Shown here in pieces: positions 21,221-29,121 of a stretch of DNA of 64,000 nt (within the stretch, counting starts at the first letter, position 1; each line of letters begins with the position of its first letter). Position numbers and translations under genes: made by a program. The DNA is from Palsa-506 sp963709075. Its GTDB lineage: Bacteria; Actinomycetota; Actinomycetes; Streptosporangiales; Streptosporangiaceae. Where the stretch lies: assembly GCA_963709075.1 (NCBI GenBank), contig CAVPUY010000005.1, forward strand, positions 682,001 to 746,000, in the 5' to 3' direction. Under the pieces are notes generated by a model. It was not told where the DNA came from. It saw nothing but the letters and a program-made list of their open reading frames with translations, and did not search any database.

Positions 21221-22026
21221 TCCCGGCGCAGTTCGACTACGTGCCGGCCGAGTCGGCCGCGCATGCCCTTGACCTGATGGCCAGCCTCGGCGACGAGGCA
21301 AAGCTGCTGGCCGGCGGGCATTCGCTGCTGCCGATGATGAAGCTGCGGCTGGTGGCACCGACCGCGCTGATCGACATCGGCCCGCTGGCCGAGCTGGCCG
21401 GGATCAGCGTGGACGGCGACGAGCTGGTGATCGGCGCGCTGACCCGGCACGCCGACCTGGCCGCATCCGACCTGGTCAGGGTCGGCGCGCCGCTGCTCGC
21501 GCATGCCGCCGGGCTGGTCGGCGACCCGCAGATCAGGCACCGCGGCACCATCGGCGGCTCGCTCGCACACGCCGACCCGGCCGCCGACCTGCCGATGGCG
21601 CTGCTCGCGCTGGGCGGCTCGGTCGAGGCGCAGGGCCCGGGCGGTACGCGGCGGATCGCGGCTGACGACTTCTTCGCCGGCTTCTTCGAGACCAGCCTGG
21701 CGCCGGGCGAGCTGCTCACCGCGGTGCGGGTGCCGCGCAGGCCGGATGCTCCGTGGGGGTACCAGAAGTTCGTCCGGCGGGCCAACGACTGGGCGATCGT
21801 CGGGGTAGCGGCGGCCGGCGGCCGGATCGCGATGGCCAACATGGGCCCGGTGCCGCTCCGCGCCAGCGCCGCCGAGCAGGCGCTGGCCGGCGGGGCCAGC
21901 CCGGCCGAGGCCGCCGAGCTCGCGGCGGACGGCACGTCGCCTGCGGAGGACATGCATGCCGATGGCGAGTTCCGGCGCCACCTCGCCCGCGTGCTGACCA
22001 GGCGCGCCCTGGACCACCGAACCTGA
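21217..22026 (+). CDS. FAD-binding subunit of molybdenum hydroxylase (CoxM-like)
   Basis: 269 residues. FAD contacts AGGHSLLP (near 28) and TIGGSLAHADPAADLP (near 112) are characteristic of the medium subunit. It completes the three-subunit enzyme and begins in an ATGA overlap. No maturation genes (CoxD/E-like, XdhC) follow within the window. Confidence 0.92.
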   Translation: MIPAQFDYVPAESAAHALDLMASLGDEAKLLAGGHSLLPMMKLRLVAPTALIDIGPLAELAGISVDGDELVIGALTRHADLAASDLVRVGAPLLAHAAGLVGDPQIRHRGTIGGSLAHADPAADLPMALLALGGSVEAQGPGGTRRIAADDFFAGFFETSLAPGELLTAVRVPRRPDAPWGYQKFVRRANDWAIVGVAAAGGRIAMANMGPVPLRASAAEQALAGGASPAEAAELAADGTSPAEDMHADGEFRRHLARVLTRRALDHRT

Positions 22027-22205
22027 GCCGCCCGCCGCCCGCCCCGCCCTCCCCGCCCTCCCCGCCCTCCCCGCCGGCCCAGCCGCCCCAGCCGGCCCAG
22101 CCGGACCAGCCGCCCCGCCCGCCTGGCCCGCCCCAGCCGCCCCAGCCGACCGCCCCCGCCGGCCCGCCCCGCCGCCCCAGCCGCCCGGCCCGCGCCCCAG
22201 CCGGG
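22027..22205. other. C-rich low-complexity intergenic tract
   Basis: Almost pure C/G with short CCGCCCTCC and CCCAGCCG repeats directly after the FAD subunit stop. No credible gene or control signal was seen. Confidence 0.6.
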
Positions 22206-22210
22206 CGGAC

Positions 22211-22357
22211 CAACCCGATGAATGTGACAACGTACGGGTTGGGTGCCAGTGATTGCCACATTCATCGGGTTGCTAGCCGCCCCCGGCAACCCGATGGATG
22301 TGACTCTCATTGGGTTGGGTGCCAGTGATTGCCACATTCATCGGGTTGCTAGCTGCC
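22211..22357. repeat. Duplicated 71-bp palindromic element
   Basis: Two copies (22211-22281 and 22287-22357, period 76 bp) share all but about ten bases. Each has 15-bp terminal arms, AACCCGATGAATGTG and CACATTCATCGGGTT, perfect in copy 1 and with one mismatch in copy 2. They enclose a conserved GGGTTGGGTGCCAGTGATTG interior. Each could fold as a long hairpin. The element lies in a gap between same-strand genes and is not a typical terminator because no U-tract follows. Confidence 0.8.
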
Positions 22358-22499
22358 CGGAGAGAACCCAGCGCTTGATGCCGGGTGTCGATCTGGCCGG
22401 GCGCCGTTCGTGTAGAGGGTGAAGGCCGGCCGACCCGGGCCGACCGCAACCGGCTAGTGCCGGGCTTCGTCCAGCCGACCGCCAGCAGGGAGAATTCAG
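22358..22499. other. Promoter-bearing gap before DGPF/ECF42 pair
   Basis: 142 bp between the palindromic element and the DGPF gene. GCAGGGAGAATT before ATG 22500 supplies a ribosome binding site. No clear operator was found. Confidence 0.3.
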
Positions 22500-22859
22500 A
22501 TGAAGCAGTATCTTCTGAGCGTCTATCAGCCCGACGGACCAGTTCCGGCGCCCGAGATCCTGGAGCCGATAATGCGCAGCCTGGACGCCCTGAACGCCGA
22601 GCTCAAGTCGGCCGGCGCCTGGGTTTTCGCGGGCGGGCTGCACCCGCCGGGCACCGCGACGGTAATGCGGATACGTGATGGCGAGGTGCTGACGACCGAC
22701 GGTCCCTTCGCCGAGGGGAAGGAGCATCTGGGCGGGTTCACCATCATCGCGGCGCCAGACCTGGACGCTGCCCTCGCGTGGGGGGCAAAGCTGGCCCGGG
22801 CCACCACCCTGCCGGTCGAGGTGCGGCCGTTCTACGCCGATGCCGGGCCTGCCGCCTGA
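22500..22859 (+). CDS. YCII-related DGPF-domain protein
   Basis: 119 residues with the signature DGPFAEGKEHLGGF and the conserved His of HPPGTATV. Function is unknown; such proteins are the regular genomic partner of ECF42 sigma factors, as here. The next gene starts 20 bp before this stop, implying coupling. Confidence 0.9.
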   Translation: MKQYLLSVYQPDGPVPAPEILEPIMRSLDALNAELKSAGAWVFAGGLHPPGTATVMRIRDGEVLTTDGPFAEGKEHLGGFTIIAAPDLDAALAWGAKLARATTLPVEVRPFYADAGPAA

Positions 22860-24165
22860 CCTGCCGGGCCCGCCGCCTGACCTGCCGGGCCTGCCGCCTG
22901 ACCTGCCGGGCCCGCCGCCTGATCCGCCGGGACCTGCGCCCGGCGAGACAGCCCTGCCGGTCGCCGAGATCGAGCGCATATTCCGCGAGGAGCATGGCCG
23001 CGCGGTGGCCGTCCTTGTCCGCGTGTTCGGTGACATCGACATCGCCGAGGACGCCGTCCAGGACGCGTTCACCACGGCCGTGGAGCGGTGGCCGTCCGCC
23101 GGACTGCCGCCGAGCCCGGCGGGATGGATCATCACCACTGCCCGCAACAGGGCAATCGACCGCCTCCGCCGGGAGGCGTCCCGCGAGGACCGGCATGCCC
23201 AGGCCGCGCTCCTGCACGCCAGCGGCGAACCAGCCGCGGAGGAGGGTGCCGTGCGTGATGACCGGCTGCGCCTGATCTTCACCTGCTGCCATCCTGCGCT
23301 CGGTACCGGCGCCCAGGTGGCGCTGACGCTCCGCCTCCTCGGCGGCCTGACCACCGCTGAGATCGCGCGCGGATTCCTCGTCCCGGAACCGACGATGGCC
23401 CAGCGGCTGGTCCGGGCCAAAGGCAAGATCCGGGATGCGCGGATCCCGTACCGGGTCCCGGCCGAGGCCGAACTCCCCGACCGGCTGCGGGCCGTGCTCG
23501 CGGTCGTCTACCTCATCTTCAACGAGGGCTATACGGCGACGGCGGGCGCCCGGCTCGCCCGCGAGGACCTGTCCGCGGAGGCCATCCGGCTCGGCCGGCT
23601 GCTGGCCGGGCTGATGCCGGACGAGCCGGAGGTGCTCGGCCTGCTTGCGCTCATGCTGCTGGCCGAGTCACGGCGGGCGGCCCGGTCCACCCCGGACGGC
23701 GGTCTCGTGCTGCTGGCCGACCAGGACCGCAGCCGCTGGGATCGCAGCCTGATCGCCGAAGGCCAGGGCATTGTCCGGCAGTGCCTGCAGCGGAACCAGC
23801 CGGGCCCGTACCAGATCCAGGCCGCGATCAACGCCGTGCATAGCGACGCAGCGGCCGCCACCAGCACGGACTGGGAGCAGATCCTGCTGCTCTACGACCA
23901 GTTGCTGCCGCTTGTGCCGAGCCCGGTCGTCGCGCTCAACCGCGCGGTCGCTGTAGCCGAGGTCGATGGACCGGATGCGGCACTTGCCCTGGTCGACGGC
24001 CTCGACCTCGGCGGCTACCACCTGTTCCACGCCATCCGCGCCGACCTGCTCCGGCGGCTCGGCCGCAGCGCCGAGGCAGCGCTGGCGTACGAGACGGCGA
24101 TCGACCGGGCCGGGAACGCGGCCGAGCGCGATTTCCTGAGGCAGCGCCGTCAGGAACTCGGCTGA
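22840..24165 (+). CDS. ECF42-type RNA polymerase sigma factor with C-terminal TPR-like region
   Basis: 441 residues. Sigma-70 region 2 spans roughly 40-105 (FREEHGRAVAVLVRVFGDID, AEDAVQDAF, PAGWIITTARNRAIDRLRR). Region 4 lies near 150-200 (GLTTAEIARGFLVPEPTMAQRLVRAK). The DUF6596-type and helical repeat C-terminus (VYLIFNEGYTA, LLYDQLLPLVPSPVVALNRAVA) is typical of ECF42 and replaces an anti-sigma factor as the likely sensor. The first 35 residues are PPDLPG repeats absent from ordinary members. ATG 22840 overlaps the DGPF gene; a start after the repeats is possible. Confidence 0.9.
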   Translation: MPGLPPDLPGPPPDLPGLPPDLPGPPPDPPGPAPGETALPVAEIERIFREEHGRAVAVLVRVFGDIDIAEDAVQDAFTTAVERWPSAGLPPSPAGWIITTARNRAIDRLRREASREDRHAQAALLHASGEPAAEEGAVRDDRLRLIFTCCHPALGTGAQVALTLRLLGGLTTAEIARGFLVPEPTMAQRLVRAKGKIRDARIPYRVPAEAELPDRLRAVLAVVYLIFNEGYTATAGARLAREDLSAEAIRLGRLLAGLMPDEPEVLGLLALMLLAESRRAARSTPDGGLVLLADQDRSRWDRSLIAEGQGIVRQCLQRNQPGPYQIQAAINAVHSDAAAATSTDWEQILLLYDQLLPLVPSPVVALNRAVAVAEVDGPDAALALVDGLDLGGYHLFHAIRADLLRRLGRSAEAALAYETAIDRAGNAAERDFLRQRRQELG

Positions 24166-24970
24166 CCGGCCTGAGTCCGGGCAGCCTCGGCCTTGACCAT
24201 CTTCTCCAGCGGAGCTGCGGCAATCCCGCCGAGGATGATCGCGATCCCGATGGCCCCGATCGTGAACACGGTCGACAGCCAGACCATCGTGGTCACCGGA
24301 AGGGTAAGGGCGCCGATGACGCGCGCGACGCAGTCGGCAAGCAGCACGCTGCCCCAGATGACGCTGAACAGCTTCTCCAGCTTGCCGAACCGCGGCGAGC
24401 CAGCCGCCAGCCGGTCCCAGGCCGCTTCCTTGCCTGCCGAGCCCCTGGTCAGGTACGGCCTGAGCCCGGCGGACATCAGCGGCCGCCCGGCCAGCACGGA
24501 CGCCAGGATGGCGATACTGATCACGCTGCTGACCGCGGAGTCCTTGGCGATCATCATGCGCGGATCGCCTGCGGCGAAGCTGATGCCGATGCCGACGATG
24601 TTGACCACCAGCATCAGCGTGGCTAGCGGGTTAAGCCGCCTGCTCCTGGCGAATTCCGCGGCGTCCCGGACGACGGGGACGATGCTGCTGACGACCAGCG
24701 ACATGACGAGGCTCGCGCCGAGCCCGTCGCGCACCAGGTAATAGAGGCCGAGCGGGACGCCGACGTCGATCACCAGCGGCCGCAGCGAGCTGCCCAGGCT
24801 TGCCTCGCGAGCCGCGGCTTCGCTACGCGGCCGGCCGGGCCCCGGGCGCCGGGCCCGCTGGGCTGGCCGGGCCCGCTGGCCTGGCCGGGCCCGCTGGCAC
24901 GGCTGTGCCCGGCGGCCGCCGCTGTTCCGTCGCTGGCCGTGGGGAGAACCTGCAAGCTGGCTGAAGTCAT
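24150..24970 (-). CDS. VC0807-family membrane protein, one frameshift
   Basis: About 270 residues, mostly hydrophobic, with about six helices (LGLYYLVRDGLGASLVMSLV, LNPLATLMLVVNIVGIG and others), matching the VC0807/septation-protein-A-like family of unknown function. The N-terminus begins at ATG 24970 (MTSASLQVLPTASDG), passes through SGPGQ repeats and changes frame near 24830-24840 to RSEAAAREASLGSSLRPLV. It is divergent from the TetR gene with a perfect operator-like palindrome between them, so it is the probable TetR target. It overlaps the convergent sigma gene by 16 bp. Confidence 0.7.
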
Positions 24971-25005
24971 GAAGATAAGCTAGGCGGGACCGAAAAATAT
25001 GTCAA

Positions 25006-25019
25006 ACCTAAATTTAGGT
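25006..25019. promoter_or_regulatory. Candidate TetR operator
   Basis: ACCTAAATTTAGGT is a perfect 14-bp palindrome in an AT-rich island inside the 78-bp gap between the divergent VC0807-like and TetR genes. AT-rich symmetry here is striking against the surrounding GC content. Confidence 0.65.
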
Positions 25020-25048
25020 CAGATCTATTAATATGCTAGAGTGCGGGC

Positions 25049-25675
25049 ATGACCACCGGCCTGCGCGAGCGCAAGAAGCAGCAAACCCGCCTGCAGATCT
25101 CCGACATCGCCACCGCCCTGTTCGCCAGGCACGGCTTCGACGCGGTGACGATCGCGCAGGTAGCCGACGCAGCCGGGGTGGCCAAGATGACGGTCACCAA
25201 CTACTTCCCGCGCAAAGAGGACCTCGTCTACGACCGGTCCGAGTACATCGTCCGCGGGCTGGCCCGGGCGGTCCGGGCGCGCGCGCCCGGCGAGAGCCTG
25301 CTGGCCGCCGTCCGCCGCGATTACGCCGAGGCGCTGGCCCGAGGCGAGGTCACGCTCGGTATCACGGGGCCCGCCTTCGCCCGGTTGGTCGACGCCAGCC
25401 CCGTGCTGACCGCGCGGATGCGGGAGATCCTCGACCAGCGGGAGGCAGCCCTGGCCGACGCGATAGCCGCCGAGACCGGCGAGGACGACATCATGCCCCG
25501 GATCGTGGCGGCGCAGCTCGCGTCGGTGCACCGTGTCCTGTACTGGGAGGGCAGCCGCCGCAGCCTGGCCGGCCAGAACCGCGAGGAGGTCCGGGATGCA
25601 CTCGCGGCGGCCGCCGGGCGCGCCTTCGACCTGCTCGGGCCTGCCTTCGCGGGATACGGCATCCGGGCCGGCTGA
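25049..25675 (+). CDS. TetR-family transcriptional regulator
   Basis: 208 residues. The N-terminal helix-turn-helix reads TIAQVADAAGVAKMTVTNYF (near residues 32-51). The C-terminal ligand domain is unclassified. ATG 25049 is 29 bp after the palindrome. It most likely represses itself and the divergent VC0807-like gene. Confidence 0.92.
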   Translation: MTTGLRERKKQQTRLQISDIATALFARHGFDAVTIAQVADAAGVAKMTVTNYFPRKEDLVYDRSEYIVRGLARAVRARAPGESLLAAVRRDYAEALARGEVTLGITGPAFARLVDASPVLTARMREILDQREAALADAIAAETGEDDIMPRIVAAQLASVHRVLYWEGSRRSLAGQNREEVRDALAAAAGRAFDLLGPAFAGYGIRAG

Positions 25676-25696
25676 CCAGGGCGTGGCTGCGCCTTC

Positions 25697-25719
25697 GTTA
25701 ACTGCCTGCGGCAGTTAAC
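25697..25719 (+). terminator. Palindrome after TetR gene, probable terminator stem
   Basis: GTTAACTGCC-TGC-GGCAGTTAAC has perfect 10-bp arms and a 3-nt loop, 22 bp after the TetR stop. No U-tract follows; actinobacterial terminators often lack one. Confidence 0.5.
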
Positions 25720-25827
25720 GCCTGAACGATCTTCGCGCCCAGCCGGCCGGGAACGCCGGGGTAACTGGCGGAGTCAACGCCTGAACGATCCTCGCGCCCA
25801 GCCGGCCGGGAACGCCGGGGTAACTGG
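25717..25827. repeat. Direct repeat, two 52-bp copies, period 59
   Basis: AACGCCTGAACGATC...CCGGGGTAACTGG occurs at 25717-25768 and 25776-25827 with one or two differences. The first copy overlaps the right arm of the palindrome. It is non-coding on both strands as far as can be seen. Confidence 0.75.
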
Positions 25828-26038
25828 TCGAATATCAACCGCGCACTCAGCAGAATTGTCCCGCCCTGGCCCGGCGCGGGGCCAGTTGCGCAAAGTATTG
25901 ATAACTTCCTGGAATGACTTCCTGACGCCATATGTTGACGCCGCCTGCCGGCTGCCGCCGGGCGGCTATTGCCGGTGGCCAGGATTCGTGACCGCTAGGC
26001 TCGGGCCCGAGATGATAAACCCATGATCGGATCAGCTG

Positions 26039-27187
26039 ATGAATGGTGATCAGGACTCCCAGGCTGACGAACGTGCGGAGCCGGCGGGAAGAGCGGACAC
26101 CGCCGGGAAGAAGGAACCACCCGCAGGAGCGGACACCGCCGGGAAGAAGGAACCACCCGCAGGAGCGGACACCGCCGGGAAGAAGGAACCACCCGCAGGA
26201 GCGGACACCGCCGGGAAGAAGGAACCACCCGCAGGAGCGGACACCGCCGGGAAGAAGGAACCACCCGCAGGAGCGGACACCGCCGGGAAGAAACCGAAAA
26301 AGATTAGGTCATTTTGGCGTGAACTGCCGTTTATGATCGCTATAGGCCTGGTTGCTGCGCTGCTGATCAGGACGTTCGTGGTGCAGGAGTTCTACATCCC
26401 GTCCTCGTCAATGGAGAACACCCTCAAGATCAATGACATAGTGCTGGTCAACAAGCTCGTCTATCACTTCCGGCCGATCGCGCGCGGCGACATCATCGTG
26501 TTCAGCGGCGTGGGTTCGTGGTATCCGGCACCGCCGGTGACGACCAACTCGAATCCGGTGGCGCGGCTATATGATGCGACCCTGCGTCCGGTGCTGCGCT
26601 CAATAGCCGGGCTGTTCAGGGCCGGCCCCGGCCCGGCCGACCTGATCAAGCGGGTCATCGGGCTACCGGGCGATCATGTGGCATGCTGCAACGCGAAAGG
26701 CCTGATGACCGTCAACGGCGTTCCGCTGCACGAGGAGTCCTATCTGTACCCGGGTAACGCTCCTGGCAGCTCCCCGTCCGGCTCGGGTTCCTTCAGCATC
26801 ACCGTGCCGCCGGGCCGCCTGTGGGTAATGGGCGACCACCGAAGCGTGTCGGACGATTCCCGGCTGCACCGCGGCGATCCGGGCGGCGGGACGATCCCGG
26901 AGAACAAGGTGGTCGGGCGGGCCTTCGTGATTGCCTGGCCGCCGAGCCGGTGGGGGTTCCTGCGGATTCCCTCGACGTTCGCCCAGCGGGGCATCGGCTC
27001 GCTCGGCGCGACCGCCGGAATTGGCGCAGCCGTCGCCCCGGCGATCCCGTACCTGCCGGCCCAGGCAGAGCTCGCGCTGACCTTTCCGCTGACTCGGCTG
27101 ACCCGGCTGACCCGGCCCTTGCGCCCGGGGCGCGAGGGGCGCCAGTGGCGTCCGAGGCGCCTGCGGCGCCAGGGGCACCGCGGCTAG
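26039..27187 (+). CDS. lepB: Signal peptidase I with expanded N-terminal repeat tail
   Basis: 382 residues. After a cytoplasmic tail comes a single membrane anchor (FMIAIGLVAALLIRTFVVQEF). Next are the catalytic Ser region YIPSSSMENTL, the Lys region LIKRVIGLPGDHV and GDHRSVSDDSR, all canonical for Sec signal-peptide cleavage on the outer face. The tail holds five copies of a 12-residue unit (ADTAGKKEPPAG), charged and disordered. The C-terminal 40 residues are Arg/Leu-rich and atypical. ATG 26039 has a weak ribosome binding site. It is a monocistronic unit here, away from the usual rplS/rnhB context, so it may be an extra paralogue. Confidence 0.9.
   Translation: MNGDQDSQADERAEPAGRADTAGKKEPPAGADTAGKKEPPAGADTAGKKEPPAGADTAGKKEPPAGADTAGKKEPPAGADTAGKKPKKIRSFWRELPFMIAIGLVAALLIRTFVVQEFYIPSSSMENTLKINDIVLVNKLVYHFRPIARGDIIVFSGVGSWYPAPPVTTNSNPVARLYDATLRPVLRSIAGLFRAGPGPADLIKRVIGLPGDHVACCNAKGLMTVNGVPLHEESYLYPGNAPGSSPSGSGSFSITVPPGRLWVMGDHRSVSDDSRLHRGDPGGGTIPENKVVGRAFVIAWPPSRWGFLRIPSTFAQRGIGSLGATAGIGAAVAPAIPYLPAQAELALTFPLTRLTRLTRPLRPGREGRQWRPRRLRRQGHRG
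26093..26292 (+). repeat. 36-bp tandem repeat (5 copies plus 20-bp partial) in lepB
   Basis: Five identical units of 36 bp (26093-26272) plus a partial sixth encode ADTAGKKEPPAG. Identity at silent positions indicates very recent expansion or active homogenisation. Confidence 0.9.
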
Positions 27188-27246
27188 CCTCGCCGGGCGG
27201 CCTGCCGGCTGCCTGAGCTCCCGGTGGCAGCCCCTACGCTCTTCTC

Positions 27247-28128
27247 ATGTGCGATCGGCCCAGGTCTCGCGCCGCCGTCGAGCAAGCAGCGGGGCTGGCC
27301 GGCCCGGATGCGACGGTGCAGGCAGTCCGCGCGCTCGCCGGGGGCACGCACGCCGGTACCTGGCTGATCCAGACGGCGAATCCGCGGCTCGAGGTCGTTA
27401 TCAGGGAGTTCCCGCCTGGCGACGAGGCTGCCGATTACGAGGCACGCGTGCTCGCCGCCCTGGACGGGCTTGATGGCCTCGCCCCCCGGCTGCTGGCTAG
27501 CGGCCCGGGCGGCCGGGCACCCGGAGGGTCCTGGGTCGTGATCTCGCGCCTGCCCGGGACCGCGGACATCACCCCCGGCCAGCCGTCGGCCTGGGCCGCG
27601 CAGCTGGGCGCGGCACTCGCGCGGATTCACGCGACCCCCCGGCGTCGTTTTAACGGATTCCGCAGCGTCTTTGACCTGCCGGATGGGTCATTCGCCAACA
27701 TCAGCGGACCGGCGGCCAGTCTCGTTGCCGACCGCCGAAAGCTGCTGGCCGGAGCGCCGGAGGTGCTGACGCATTACGACTTCTGGTCTGGCAACGTGCT
27801 GTGGGAAGGCGGCGTCCTCACTGGCGTCGTGGACTGGTCCGGCGGTGCAGTCGGCCCGCCCGGCTTCGATGTCGGCTGGTGCCGGCTGGACCTTTACCTG
27901 CTCTATGACGAGCGCATCGCCGACATGTTCCTGGACTCCTATCAGGCCGCGAGCGGATCTGCCCTGCCTGGCCGGCTGCTGTGGGACTTGTGTGCCGTTG
28001 CGCGGTCGCACCAGATCGTCGAGACCTGGGTGCCGAACTACCGGGATCTCGGACGCGCCGACCTGACCGCGGGGCAGCTCCGCAATCGTCACGCCGCGTG
28101 GACGGAGCTCCTGCTAACACACAGTTAG
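27247..28128 (+). CDS. APH-type phosphotransferase family protein
   Basis: 293 residues. The kinase-like fold is shown by the Brenner motif LTHYDFWSGNVLW (His-x-Asp-x4-Asn, near residue 178) and GVVDWSGG carrying the metal Asp. Members phosphorylate aminoglycosides, choline, homoserine or other small alcohols; the substrate cannot be assigned. ATG 27247 follows the signal peptidase gene by 59 bp. Confidence 0.85.
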   Translation: MCDRPRSRAAVEQAAGLAGPDATVQAVRALAGGTHAGTWLIQTANPRLEVVIREFPPGDEAADYEARVLAALDGLDGLAPRLLASGPGGRAPGGSWVVISRLPGTADITPGQPSAWAAQLGAALARIHATPRRRFNGFRSVFDLPDGSFANISGPAASLVADRRKLLAGAPEVLTHYDFWSGNVLWEGGVLTGVVDWSGGAVGPPGFDVGWCRLDLYLLYDERIADMFLDSYQAASGSALPGRLLWDLCAVARSHQIVETWVPNYRDLGRADLTAGQLRNRHAAWTELLLTHS

Positions 28129-28163
28129 CCAGGTTCGAGCGCAGACTGGCCCGCGGAGACGAG

Positions 28164-28400
28164 ATGCGCCACAGCCGCAGGAGCGCGGCGTCCGGGGATG
28201 CTGATTTTGCTCCTTATCTCGTTGGCATGCCAGCTGAGAGCGTGCAGACGTTCTGGCGGCTGACCGGGATGGCGAGGGCCTGCGGCCCGGTAATCTTCGA
28301 GCTGCAAACCGGCCGTGTCGTGCTGTGCGGCACGCGCCGGGTCTTCGCCTCTGTCCGCGTCTGCGAGCGCGGCCTGGAAGGACACATCAACCTGGCGTGA
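28164..28400 (+). CDS. Short DUF5655-like protein
   Basis: 78 residues starting at an ATG preceded by GGAGACGAG. The stretch SVQTFWRLTGMARACGPV, then VVLCGTRRVFASVRV and ending GHINLA, resembles the DUF5655 domain, but the protein stops earlier than most members (around 120 residues). The stop is followed at once by a long hairpin. It may be a complete small protein or a 3'-truncated one. Opposite-strand reading at this place looks non-coding. Confidence 0.5.
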   Translation: MRHSRRSAASGDADFAPYLVGMPAESVQTFWRLTGMARACGPVIFELQTGRVVLCGTRRVFASVRVCERGLEGHINLA

Positions 28401-28412
28401 CGGAATGAGATT

Positions 28413-28474
28413 CCGCCTGGTGGATGGGGGTTAGGTGCTGGCCTGGCGACACCTAACCCCCATTCACCAGGCGG
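28413..28474. terminator. Very long hairpin between convergent genes
   Basis: 25-bp arms (28413-28437 and 28450-28474) differ by a single base and enclose a 12-nt loop. It sits between the DUF5655-like gene and the convergent YbaK gene, so it probably terminates both. The stem is much longer than usual for a terminator. Confidence 0.65.
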
Positions 28475-28482
28475 CGTGCTGG

Positions 28483-28977
28483 TCAGCTGGGCGGGTGACC
28501 GGCTGCGGGAGCGGCAGGCTCGGGTTCGGTTACGTCGGCGAGGACGGCCTGCAGGGCGGACAGCACCTCGTCGGCCGCTGCAGCGATGGCCACTCCGTGC
28601 TGGCCGGCGCCGAGCGTGATCTGGCGGCCGCTGAGCCGCTGATCTGCGATCACCGGCCATGGCGCGGTCGAGCCGAACGGAGTGATCGTCCCGCGCTCGT
28701 AGCCGGTCACCTGCCGCGCGGTCGCCGCATCCGGCATGGACAGCCGGCTGACTCCGAGCACGGCCCGCAGTTTCGGCCATGAGATCGCCCGGTCTCCCGG
28801 TACGAGCACGAACAGGAAGTCCCCGTCACCCCGTCGCACGACCAGGGTCTTGACGACATCGGCAGGCATCACGCCGCGAGCATCGGCCGCCTCGGCCAGC
28901 GAGCGGACCGGCCCGTGCCGGATGACGCGATGGTCAAGGCCGGCCGCGCGAACCGCCGCAAGCGCTGGGGTGGGCAT
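28483..28977 (-). CDS. YbaK/EbsC-family aminoacyl-tRNA deacylase
   Basis: 164 residues. The editing-domain core VVKTLVVRRGDGDFLFVLVPG includes the catalytic Lys; the later ITPFGSTAPWPVIAD matches the GGxxPfg region. Such free-standing proteins hydrolyse mischarged tRNA (Cys- or Ala-tRNAPro). ATG 28977 is the only good start. The C-terminal dozen residues are Pro/Ala-rich. Confidence 0.85.
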   Translation of the reverse strand: MPTPALAAVRAAGLDHRVIRHGPVRSLAEAADARGVMPADVVKTLVVRRGDGDFLFVLVPGDRAISWPKLRAVLGVSRLSMPDAATARQVTGYERGTITPFGSTAPWPVIADQRLSGRQITLGAGQHGVAIAAAADEVLSALQAVLADVTEPEPAAPAAGHPPS

Positions 28978-29121
28978 GACAGCAGTATCTGATCACGCGG
29001 GCGGCGCCGGGGCGCATTGACGCGCGACAGCGGCAACGCGGCCCACGGCCGGCTGCCCGGTTGCCCGGGCCGGCCATGATGGGTAGCGCAAGCAGTTGGC
29101 CGCAGCAGCCGGGAGGCCGTG

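Larger units (their letters stand above)
25676..26038. other. Intergenic region between TetR and signal peptidase genes
   Basis: 363 bp. It contains the palindrome at 25697-25719, the duplicated 52-bp segment at 25717-25827 and a moderately AT-rich stretch near 25885-25960 (GTATTGATAACTTCC) that may carry the signal peptidase promoter. No gene is supported. Confidence 0.55.

Noticed and set aside
18270..22026. Aerobic CO dehydrogenase (coxLSM form I)
   Set aside because: The large subunit has AYRGAGR where form I enzymes have the AYRCSFR active-site loop.
22211..22357. CRISPR array
   Set aside because: Only two copies, palindromic ends and a 5-bp gap between them, with no spacers or cas genes.
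24770..24970. Separate small gene upstream of the VC0807-like gene
   Set aside because: Its end and the open upstream part of the next frame together form a continuous N-terminus, so it is treated as the 5' part of one interrupted gene.
27247..28128. Aminoglycoside resistance gene
   Set aside because: Only the general APH fold motifs are present; nothing specific to a resistance enzyme or mobile context is visible.
28125..28385. Minus-strand small ORF opposite the DUF5655-like gene
   Set aside because: Its composition is shadow-like, while the plus frame resembles a known domain and has a ribosome binding site.
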